In this document: one piece after another, positions 45,658 to 53,583 of the stretch | Layout of the letters: every line of letters begins with the position of its first letter | How positions within the stretch are numbered: position 1 is the first letter of the stretch | Assembly (NCBI RefSeq): GCF_011038885.2 | Contig: NZ_CP064952.1 | Coordinates: 1,116,001 to 1,180,000, forward strand | From: Schaalia sp. ZJ405 | GTDB lineage: Bacteria; Actinomycetota; Actinomycetes; Actinomycetales; Actinomycetaceae | DNA: 64,000 nucleotides | Reading direction: 5' to 3' | Notes under the pieces: generated by a model | Databases searched by the model: none | Told to the model about the DNA's origin: nothing | What the model saw: the letters and a program-made list of their open reading frames with translations, nothing else | Program-made: the position numbers and the translations under genes

Positions 45658-48515
45658 GCCCAGCCCGTAGGCGCCACCGGCGCCGGAGCCAGTCGACGCA
45701 ACCGGGAGAAAGCGCCGACTCGTCCTCGTTCATTGGGGCGGGTTCACCCCACGACTTGTCACCAGCGCAACGCTACGCCGCGTTTCTCAATGAGCAGCGG
45801 GCAGCGCAATCAGTGCGCTATCAGTGGACGCAGACCCTGTCGTTTACCCCCGACGCGTTCCAGATTCACGCAATGGATGCCGTGGAGAGGGGCGAATGCG
45901 TGCTGGTTGCCGCTCCAACGGGAGCGGGAAAGACCGTCATCGGGGAATTCGCTACCCATCTTGCGCTTGCGCACGGGAAACGCTGTTTCTACACGACACC
46001 AATTAAGGCGCTGTCGAATCAGAAATATCTCGATTTTTCTCGCCGTTTCGGCTCAGACAATGTTGGCCTGCTGACGGGGGATACCTCAATTAACGCGGGC
46101 GCGCCGATCATCGTCATGACCACCGAGGTCCTTCGTAACATGATCTACGCGGGAGCTGACCTGAGGGAACTCGAATCCGTGGTCCTTGATGAAGTGCATT
46201 ATCTTGCCGATCGTTTTCGCGGTCCCGTGTGGGAAGAAGTGATTATTCATCTTCCTCGACGAATCAGTATCGTTGCGCTATCGGCCACGGTATCCAATGC
46301 GGAGGAATTTGGAGCGTGGATCCGCGAGGTGCGGGGCACATGTGACATCGTTGTTTCAGAGACTCGACCTGTTCCTCTCTACCAGCACATGATGGTCGGG
46401 GATGAGATTTTCGACGTGTACGCGCCTTCACAGCGTTCATCTTCCGTGCGCGCATCGCATGGAAGTTCTGTGGCCTTAGCGAAGCTCAATCCCGAGCTCA
46501 TCGCGGCAACGTCTCAGCCTCGGTCTCGCGTTGGACGGGGCAGCCGTAACTGGTCGCAGGAGCAACACGTGGCTCGCCCACGGGAGTCGCGCCCCTCGAC
46601 CCTCATCACCCTTGATCGCGCGCATCTGCTCCCCGCAATCACCTTTGTGTTTTCCCGCGCAGGTTGCGAGGATGCCGTGCGTCAGATCCTTGCCGCCCGC
46701 ATCGTTTTGACAACGCGGGAGGAAGCAGATCAGATTCGTCGGTACGCCGAAGAAGCAACTCTTGCGGTGTCGGCTGAGGATCATGCCGTTCTTGGTCTTG
46801 ACCGGTGGATTCGGGGATTGGAACGCGGTGTTGCCGCTCATCACGCTGGACTTCTGCCGATCATGAAAGAAACCGTTGAACAGCTTTTTGCGCGTGGTCT
46901 GGTCAAAATGGTGTACGCAACGGAAACTCTTGCGCTGGGTATCAACATGCCGGCGCGCACCGTTGTCATTGAGTCGCTGCGCAAGTGGAACGGAGCGGAA
47001 CACGTTCAACTCACGCCGGGGGAGTACACCCAGCTGTCAGGGCGCGCAGGCCGACGAGGAATCGACACCGAGGGCCACAGCGTGGTGCTCCACCAGGGAC
47101 GGGTTGCTCCCCAAGAGGTTGCGGCTCTTGCGTCGAAACGAACATATCCCTTGGTGTCGGCTTTCCACCCGACATATAACATGGTCGTCAACCTTCTTGA
47201 ACATTTAACACGAGCTCAAACTCGCGACCTCCTCGAAACATCCTTTGCTCAATATCAGGCCGACGGTACCGTTGTTCGTCTCGCTCAGCACGCCCGTGCG
47301 CTCGAAGAACGCGAACGGGAACTCGCTGCGAAGATCCACTGCGATCACGGTGATGCACGCGAATACTTCGAGCTGCGTGATCGCCTCTCACGTGTGCAGA
47401 AGGAATCTGCGAAAACCCGGATCGCCGACGCACGCGAAGAGGCGCGCTCCGTCCTCGTCAATGCGCGTCCCGGCGACATTCTTGCTTACGGCCGCGGGCG
47501 AAAAATCACCTACGCTGTTTTTGCCTACATGACTGAAACTGCCTCCGGACGACGCATCCCACAGGTCATCGGGACAGACGGAAAATGGCATGCTCTTGAC
47601 TCACGCGACGCTCCCGGGGGCATGCAGGTTGTCGGTCATATGACGATTGCCGGTGGGTCAGCACTTCGGCGACATAAGGAACGCATTCGCATCGGCGATG
47701 AGCTACACCACAGGGTGCGATCAGGAACCCTCGACACACCTCGGCGACGTTCAGATGGCCAGCTCAACGACAGGGGGAGCGGGGGAGAAGACGAAGAAGC
47801 GACGCTGCAAACCGCAATCCGTCATCATGGAGTTCACCGCTGCCCAGAAAGAGAAAGCCACGCTCGCGCCGGACACCAGTGGGCACGGGTCCACCGCGAA
47901 CGTGAGAAAGTCCTTGAACAGGTCAACAACTACACGCATACGATCGCTCAGGAATTCGACCGTGTGTGTCAGGTGCTTGAAGAGCTCGAATTTCTCAGCG
48001 GTGAGACCGTGACCGATAAGGGACAACAGCTCCGTCGTGTCTTCGGCGAGCGCGATCTCATCACGATGGAAGCTGTGACATCCGGGGCATGGGACACGCT
48101 TTCACCAGCTGAACTGGCCGCCGTTATCTCCGGATGCGTCTACGAATCCCGCGCCGATGAAACAATGCCGTTGACCCTGCCCGCCGGTGTTGGACCTGCA
48201 ATTGATGATGCTTGGGAACGCACTCTCGAAGCGATGGAACGCGTCCACGCAGCCGAAGAGCGTGTTGGGAGTGACCTGACCCCCAGCGTAGATGCGGGCC
48301 TTGTTGGAGCAACACTCGCCTGGGCACACGGCTCAAGTCTGTCGACGGCGCTTGCCTCATCCGATATTCAAGGGGGCGACTTCGTCCGGTGGATCCGTCA
48401 GGTCATGGATGCTCTTGATCAGCTGCGACACATTGACCGTCCCGCGCTCACTGATACTGCGCGTCAAGCTCGTCAGCTTCTCATTCACGGAGTGGTCTCG
48501 TGGTCGCATCTGTAA
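45654..48515 (+). CDS. helY: Superfamily 2 DEVH-box RNA helicase HelY
   Basis: A 953-residue Ski2/Mtr4-like helicase. Motif I 'AAPTGAGKTVIGEFA', motif II 'VLDEVHYLAD', motif III 'ALSATVSNAEEFG' and motif VI 'QLSGRAGRRGIDTEG' are intact, and the C-terminal DSHCT domain includes 'VTDKGQQLRRVFGERDLIT'. A charged insert lies at about residues 690-740. The family remodels RNA in eukaryotes; the actinobacterial role is not settled. The N-terminus is Arg/Ser-rich. Overlaps pafC and lnt. Confidence 0.95.
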   Translation: MSPARRRHRRRSQSTQPGESADSSSFIGAGSPHDLSPAQRYAAFLNEQRAAQSVRYQWTQTLSFTPDAFQIHAMDAVERGECVLVAAPTGAGKTVIGEFATHLALAHGKRCFYTTPIKALSNQKYLDFSRRFGSDNVGLLTGDTSINAGAPIIVMTTEVLRNMIYAGADLRELESVVLDEVHYLADRFRGPVWEEVIIHLPRRISIVALSATVSNAEEFGAWIREVRGTCDIVVSETRPVPLYQHMMVGDEIFDVYAPSQRSSSVRASHGSSVALAKLNPELIAATSQPRSRVGRGSRNWSQEQHVARPRESRPSTLITLDRAHLLPAITFVFSRAGCEDAVRQILAARIVLTTREEADQIRRYAEEATLAVSAEDHAVLGLDRWIRGLERGVAAHHAGLLPIMKETVEQLFARGLVKMVYATETLALGINMPARTVVIESLRKWNGAEHVQLTPGEYTQLSGRAGRRGIDTEGHSVVLHQGRVAPQEVAALASKRTYPLVSAFHPTYNMVVNLLEHLTRAQTRDLLETSFAQYQADGTVVRLAQHARALEERERELAAKIHCDHGDAREYFELRDRLSRVQKESAKTRIADAREEARSVLVNARPGDILAYGRGRKITYAVFAYMTETASGRRIPQVIGTDGKWHALDSRDAPGGMQVVGHMTIAGGSALRRHKERIRIGDELHHRVRSGTLDTPRRRSDGQLNDRGSGGEDEEATLQTAIRHHGVHRCPERESHARAGHQWARVHREREKVLEQVNNYTHTIAQEFDRVCQVLEELEFLSGETVTDKGQQLRRVFGERDLITMEAVTSGAWDTLSPAELAAVISGCVYESRADETMPLTLPAGVGPAIDDAWERTLEAMERVHAAEERVGSDLTPSVDAGLVGATLAWAHGSSLSTALASSDIQGGDFVRWIRQVMDALDQLRHIDRPALTDTARQARQLLIHGVVSWSHL

Positions 48516-50197
48516 AGAAATCCTCCTCTGAGCGCTTAGCCGCAGCGAAATCGGGGGCAAAGCCGCGAAACGAGGACGAGGCTGCACGCGGATACCTCCT
48601 CGTTGATCTGCTCTGTGGAATCTTAGGTGGGGTGGCGCTGTGGACAACTTTCCCTGACCTGTCGTGGTGGTGGATGTCTGTTCCGGCGATGGCGCTGCTC
48701 GCTGTTCGGGTATCGGCTGCATCAACGGGGCGTGCGATGCTCATCGCCGGTGTTTTTGCCCTGGCGTTCTGGCTTCCCCTGATCTCATGGATCCAGCTTC
48801 CTGTTGACTCAGTGGGCCCGTGGTTGGTGCTCTCAGTGTTCGAGGCTCTGTTTATCATCGCGTGGGCGTGGATCGTCAAAGTTTCAGCCACTGTGTGGCA
48901 GTGGGCCCGCACTCCACTTGGTGAGGCCCTGATCTATACGCTCGTCTGGGTTGGCACGGAGCAGTTGCGCTCACGTTTCCCCTGGACAGGTTTTCCCTGG
49001 GGAAACATTGCCATGCCTCAGGTTGATTCTCCGCTGGGGAACCTTGCACCATACGGAGGAGAATCCCTTGTGTCCGGTGCAATCATGTTCGTTGCCGTCA
49101 TGCTGGCCCGGGCGTTTTCCCTGCATCGTTGTCACGACGTCACCTCATGGTGGGGTCGTCCTGCCATGCTCGCCACAGCTGCGGCAGTGTTTATTCTCCC
49201 CTTGGCTATCCCGCTTCCGGCCGATCAGGAGGCCGGTTCTCTCAGGCTCGCGGCAATTCAAGGGGGAGTGGATTACCCCGGCATCACATCATTCGGCGTC
49301 GAGGGGCAGGTCAGTGAGAACCATCTGAGGGAGACGACACAGCTTGCCAAGTCCCCTGCACCTCAGGGCGCGCCGGGACAGTCTCAGTCTCCACGTTCGT
49401 CCTCATCTGCCTCCGATTTCTCAGCTGATCTCATCCTGTGGGGAGAGACCGCGGCCGATCGTGATCCTCGGGTGTCGGCCATCGTCCGACAAAACGTTGA
49501 CGAGGCCTCGCATTCCGTTGGAGTGCCGATTCTCCTGGGATTCCAGAACTTCGTTAACGAGGGGCGTTTCAATTGGCTCGGCGTATGGTATCCAGACAGC
49601 GGATTGGATGAGGCTTCACTTTATGCCAAGCAAAAGCCGGTGCCTTTCGGCGAGTTCATTCCTTTCCGCTCCTTCGTGTCACGCTTGGCTTCGCAGGCCG
49701 CGCAGGTCGAGGTTGACATGCTGCCAGGGAAGTCACCCGGCTACCTCGTTGCCAAGCTGAACGACGGTCGCGAGGTTCCTCTTGCCGTCGGCATTTGCTT
49801 TGAGTCGGCCTATGAATCAGCCATTGGCGAGGGCGTGGCGCTGGGAGGTCAACTGATTGTTGTCCCGTCAAATAATGTTGATTTTCGTTCAACAGCGCAG
49901 ACGGCTCAGCAGGCCCAGCAGGTGAGGTTCCGAGCGATTGAATTTGGTCGCTCCGCCGTGCAGATCTCAACGACCGGGCGTTCGCTCATTGCTCGCCCCA
50001 ACGGATCGGTGATTACTGCATCTGAACCGGAATCCTCTGCGACGCTCTTGGCACAGGTTGCCTTGAGGTCAACAAAAACTCCGGCGACAACGCTGGCTCC
50101 GATTCTTGCGACGGGCACCATTGTGGCAACTGGGGTCCTTGCCCTGGTATCGCTCGGGGGTCTCATCGCTGCGAGATGGACTTCCCGCCGGCGGTAG
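48500..50197 (+). CDS. lnt: Apolipoprotein N-acyltransferase
   Basis: Adds the third acyl chain to the N-terminal Cys of lipoproteins. A membrane domain of about six helices is followed by an extracytoplasmic nitrilase-type domain with the Glu-Lys-Cys triad: Glu316 ('LILWGETA'), Lys377 ('YAKQKPVPFGEF') and Cys433 ('VGICFESA'), then a last helix. 565 residues from GTG 48500. It has no fused Ppm1 domain. Client lipoproteins in this window are DctP, RibY and the tandem pair at 58.3-59.7 kb. Confidence 0.95.
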   Translation: MVASVKKSSSERLAAAKSGAKPRNEDEAARGYLLVDLLCGILGGVALWTTFPDLSWWWMSVPAMALLAVRVSAASTGRAMLIAGVFALAFWLPLISWIQLPVDSVGPWLVLSVFEALFIIAWAWIVKVSATVWQWARTPLGEALIYTLVWVGTEQLRSRFPWTGFPWGNIAMPQVDSPLGNLAPYGGESLVSGAIMFVAVMLARAFSLHRCHDVTSWWGRPAMLATAAAVFILPLAIPLPADQEAGSLRLAAIQGGVDYPGITSFGVEGQVSENHLRETTQLAKSPAPQGAPGQSQSPRSSSSASDFSADLILWGETAADRDPRVSAIVRQNVDEASHSVGVPILLGFQNFVNEGRFNWLGVWYPDSGLDEASLYAKQKPVPFGEFIPFRSFVSRLASQAAQVEVDMLPGKSPGYLVAKLNDGREVPLAVGICFESAYESAIGEGVALGGQLIVVPSNNVDFRSTAQTAQQAQQVRFRAIEFGRSAVQISTTGRSLIARPNGSVITASEPESSATLLAQVALRSTKTPATTLAPILATGTIVATGVLALVSLGGLIAARWTSRRR

Positions 50198-50200
50198 TTT

Positions 50201-50566
50201 TTAGCCTTTGCGGTAGTGTCCTTCGGGGCGCAGTCGGCCTTCACGATACATTGTCAGCTGTTCTTGAAGAACGATATCAAGTTCTTCAAGAGATCGACGT
50301 TCGCGCAGCATGTCCCAGTGGGTGCGCACAGGCTTGATGGGCTTCTGGTCTTCGTCCTCTTCGGTTTCTCCGATGAGTTCGGCGGCTCCACCGCAACGGC
50401 ATTCCCAGGTGGCCGGGACTGTTGCCTCTGTGGACAGCGTGACAACGAATTCGTGACCGTTCGAGCACAGGTAACGCACTGTGAATCGATCAGCGAAGAC
50501 GACGCCTTCCTCGGATTCCATCGACTTAGCACCGATCTGCATTCCGCGAAGCGCGCGATCCGCCAT
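50201..50566 (-). CDS. rbpA: RNA polymerase-binding protein RbpA
   Basis: Essential actinobacterial transcription factor that stabilises the open complex with group I and II sigma factors. 121 residues: an N-terminal tail 'MADRALRGMQIGAKSMESEEGV', a zinc-containing core with 'YLCSNGHEF' and 'WECRCGG', a basic linker, and the sigma-interacting helices 'HWDMLRERRSLEELDIVLQE'. A GGAGG site lies upstream of its ATG. Convergent with lnt, only 3 bp between stops. Pairing with lnt matches the mycobacterial Rv2050-Rv2051c order. Confidence 0.97.
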   Translation of the reverse strand: MADRALRGMQIGAKSMESEEGVVFADRFTVRYLCSNGHEFVVTLSTEATVPATWECRCGGAAELIGETEEDEDQKPIKPVRTHWDMLRERRSLEELDIVLQEQLTMYREGRLRPEGHYRKG

Positions 50567-50940
50567 AGTTGCCTCCTGAGGCTAAGAAAGTGAACGCGAC
50601 ATATTGTACCGAAGTTTACGAAGCCTATCCGAGTGACGTCACGCCTATCTGAGCGACTCTACCCCTCACCCCGGATCCGATAATGTACATTATGTCAGAT
50701 TAGAGAGATTCACCAGATACCCACCATTAGCCCCTCCCACTCACGTCACTCACGCGAATAACTCGTGCCCGTCTTCGCCCTCGTCCCTTCGTAGATGTAT
50801 CCGGAATCACCCGGATAATCCCCCGAATGAGGCAACAGTCGCACTCACGTTGCGCCTCGACACCGTACGATTCACTACGGATACATACTTCGGATCTACT
50901 CATTCACCGACGCAACACGACATGTGAGGAGCTGCTCATC
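50567..50940 (-). other. Divergent intergenic region between rbpA and the PAP2 gene
   Basis: No gene. On the - strand a TACAAT box (complement of 50603-50608) stands about 40 bp before the rbpA start and is its likely -10. The perfect 10-mer palindrome GTGACGTCAC lies near 50634-50643, upstream of that box. On the + strand GAGGAG at about 50927-50932 serves the PAP2 GTG. The rest is unremarkable and AT-richer than the coding DNA. Confidence 0.5.
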
Positions 50941-51825
50941 GTGCGCATTTCCGCCTCCGACGATGACACCACTGCATCCCACATGCAGGATTCATTGCAG
51001 CGCCCCCCGATGACGCCATCACTCAGGTCACCTCGTCTACGTCTTGCCTCGATCCTGCGTCGCCATCGCTCATTCTTCCTCGAACTTGCCTTTGTCTGCT
51101 CCTGCGTTGCAATTTATTCAGTAATCTGCGGATTGGCTCCAGTCAATCCGCACGTTGCCTTTGCCAATGGACAAGACATCCTCACACTCGAACGAATCCT
51201 GAGAATTTCCTGGGAACCTGCGCTCAATGAGTGGCTGACGAAGCAACCGCTGCTCACGGACATTTTCTCGACGTACTACGCGGTGTCCTTCTTCCTCGTC
51301 ACAGCGGCAACTCTCATCATCGTGTGGGTTCGGCGCCCAGACCGCTACATCTACGTCAGGAATTCCCTCCTCGTGATGACGGCGGGAGCTGCCGTTACCT
51401 ATTGGCTTTACCCCGTTGCTCCCCCTCGCCTGCTTGATGGAGCAAATTTCGTTGACTCGGTTGCCGAATCATCCGGATTTGGATCGACCTATTCACAGAT
51501 GTTCTCCGTATTCGCCAATCCGTACGGCGCTATGCCGTCAATGCACACGGGATGGGCCCTCTGGGCTGTCTTCGCCCTCGGAACATTCGTCTACCGACGC
51601 TGGTGGCAGCGTCTTCTCCTTGCACTTCACCCCGTGGCAACGGTCATGATCATTCTCATGACGGGCAATCATTATCTTCTCGACGCCGTCGCAGCGGTCG
51701 GCTATTTTGCCGCCGGAGCCGTCCTGGCCACAGCTCTTGCCTCGTCACGTATTCCCGTCCTATCGAACAAACCCCAATCACTGGGCACGGTTCACCCTCA
51801 GAAAGCCTCAACAGCGATACGCTGA
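50941..51825 (+). CDS. PAP2/AUR1-like integral membrane phosphatase
   Basis: A 294-residue membrane protein of the PAP2 (inositolphosphotransferase-like) family. After a cytoplasmic head come about six helices, with the active-site parts 'YPVAPPRLLD', 'GAMPSMHTGWALW' (PSMH histidine) and 'GNHYLLDAVAAVGY' (second histidine and Asp). Likely substrates are lipid phosphates or inositol lipids. GTG 50941 is preferred over 50827, since GAGGAG lies 8 nt upstream and the longer N-terminus looks non-coding. It ends four bases before the Hsp70-like gene. Confidence 0.88.
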   Translation: MRISASDDDTTASHMQDSLQRPPMTPSLRSPRLRLASILRRHRSFFLELAFVCSCVAIYSVICGLAPVNPHVAFANGQDILTLERILRISWEPALNEWLTKQPLLTDIFSTYYAVSFFLVTAATLIIVWVRRPDRYIYVRNSLLVMTAGAAVTYWLYPVAPPRLLDGANFVDSVAESSGFGSTYSQMFSVFANPYGAMPSMHTGWALWAVFALGTFVYRRWWQRLLLALHPVATVMIILMTGNHYLLDAVAAVGYFAAGAVLATALASSRIPVLSNKPQSLGTVHPQKASTAIR

Positions 51826-51829
51826 AGGC

Positions 51830-53350
51830 ATGAGACTGGGAGTTGACTTCGGAACCACAACGACAACCGTTGCCGTAGCTGATCGCGGGAACTACCCCGC
51901 AGTGTCATTCATCGACCACAACGGCGATGCACAAGATGACATTCCCTCCGTTATTGGGTGGAGCAACGGCGCGCTTGTTTTCGGTTTCGATGCGCTGCGG
52001 GCAATGGACGAGGACGAGGCTCCTCTCATTCGGTCAATTAAGCGCTTACTCTCAGATTCCTCGATGACCCCTCGGTCAACCTTCCGCTTGGCGCAGCGGG
52101 ATATTTCCATCATGGATGCGCTCGTCGGTTTCCTTGGATATGTTGCGTTCAAGGTTCGCACGGATTCCTCCCTTGCGCAGATTCCTCAGTCCGAACCGCT
52201 CGAAGCTGCCATCGGTATTCCCGCACACGCCTCCTCTGCGCAGCGATTCCTCACTCTTGAAACGTTCAGAGCTGCCGGCTGGTCCGTGATCTCGATGGTG
52301 AGCGAACCTTCAGCGGCAGGATTCGAATATACGCATCGCCATCGCGGAACTCTCAACTCGAAGCGAACGTCGATCCTCGTTTATGACCTTGGCGGGGGCA
52401 CCTTCGACGCCTCAACCGTTACCGCGGTTGACACCGATCACCAGGTGCTCGCAAGCCGTGGCCACACCATGCTCGGTGGTGACGACTTCGACCTCGTCCT
52501 CGCACAGTGTTTTGCCAAAGCTGGCGACATCCCACTGAATTCTTTTGCCGAATCGGAATGGCAGGATCTTGTCGAACAGTCACGCACCGTCAAGGAAAGC
52601 CTGACCGCGCATACTCGCGTTGTTTCCGCTGTCGTTCATGATCGCCCGGTGTCACTCCCCGTCTCCACTTTTTATGAGGCTGCAACGCCACTCGTTGAGA
52701 AAACTCTCCAGGTCCTCTCCCCTCTCCTTCAGCGCAACGAGGACGGAGCGCTGGCTCTTCCACCAGAGTGCGCCGGAATCTATGTCACCGGCGGCGCATC
52801 GTCACTGCCTCTCGTCTCCCGAATACTGCGGGAGCGCTTTGGCCGACGAGTTCATCGTTCACCGCATGCAGCGGCATCAACCGCAATTGGTCTGGCCATT
52901 GCCGCCGATCCAGACGCCGGATTCACATTGCACGACCGGTTGGCCCGACACGTCGGAGTTTTTCGCGAGGCCGAATCAGGTTCCCTGGTGTCTTTCGACA
53001 CCCTCCTCTCCCCCGACCTGCAGATTGAGTCCAACAAGGAAACAACGATCACTCGCCAGTACCGGGCCGCACACAACATCGGTTTCTATCGCTTCGTTGA
53101 GTTCACGCAGACAGATCACGTCGGAACACCTCTGGGTGATGTGACACCGCTTGGCGAAATTCTTTTCCCTTTTGCCCCCGCACTTCAGGAACCGGACATC
53201 TCCCTGGCAAACATGCATATCGCACGCACCGGAAACGGTCCACTGATCGAAGAGCGCTACCACGTTGATCGCCACGGTATTGTCACTGTGGAGATCTATG
53301 ATCTCGACACAGGCTATTCGCTGACTTCCGCACTCACATCGGGTACATAA
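51830..53350 (+). CDS. Hsp70-like ATPase lacking a helical lid
   Basis: A 506-residue Hsp70 relative outside the dnaK operon. Phosphate-1 'LGVDFGTTTTTVAVAD', connect-1 region 'SEPSAAGFEYT', phosphate-2 'VYDLGGGTFDAS' and the adenosine motif 'VTGGASSLPLVSRIL' are intact. Beyond about residue 385 is a short beta-rich segment instead of the usual substrate domain plus lid. The ATG at 51830 is in frame with a longer open frame that would overlap the PAP2 gene; this start places 'RLGVDFGTT' at the N-terminus. Function unknown. Confidence 0.92.
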   Translation: MRLGVDFGTTTTTVAVADRGNYPAVSFIDHNGDAQDDIPSVIGWSNGALVFGFDALRAMDEDEAPLIRSIKRLLSDSSMTPRSTFRLAQRDISIMDALVGFLGYVAFKVRTDSSLAQIPQSEPLEAAIGIPAHASSAQRFLTLETFRAAGWSVISMVSEPSAAGFEYTHRHRGTLNSKRTSILVYDLGGGTFDASTVTAVDTDHQVLASRGHTMLGGDDFDLVLAQCFAKAGDIPLNSFAESEWQDLVEQSRTVKESLTAHTRVVSAVVHDRPVSLPVSTFYEAATPLVEKTLQVLSPLLQRNEDGALALPPECAGIYVTGGASSLPLVSRILRERFGRRVHRSPHAAASTAIGLAIAADPDAGFTLHDRLARHVGVFREAESGSLVSFDTLLSPDLQIESNKETTITRQYRAAHNIGFYRFVEFTQTDHVGTPLGDVTPLGEILFPFAPALQEPDISLANMHIARTGNGPLIEERYHVDRHGIVTVEIYDLDTGYSLTSALTSGT

Positions 53351-53513
53351 GCACCGCAACATCACAAATGTCCTCAGCTAGGACTAAGGTCTGACGCAAC
53401 GTGGGTCACTCTATGCATTGCCTCTCTATGTGAACGTTCAACTAAAGATGATTACTTTTTAAGTATTTTCATATCCAGTATGCGCTTTCACCTGGTCGAT
53501 TATCGTGATCCAA

Positions 53514-53556
53514 GGTCTCAAAGATGAGACCTGCGAACGAACGATGAGGTTCGTTC
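53514..53556 (+). promoter_or_regulatory. Two adjacent inverted repeats in the leader of the fucosidase gene
   Basis: GGTCTC-6-GAGACC (53514-53531) is followed by GAACGAAC-6-GTTCGTTC (53535-53556), both perfect, ending 27 bp before the ATG. They may be operators or leader hairpins. The rest of the 233-bp gap has a small GTCCT-5-AGGAC stem (53370-53384) just after the Hsp70-like gene and an AT-rich stretch near 53450-53470. Confidence 0.6.
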
Positions 53557-53583
53557 TCCTTCCTCGACACGAAAGAACGTCAC

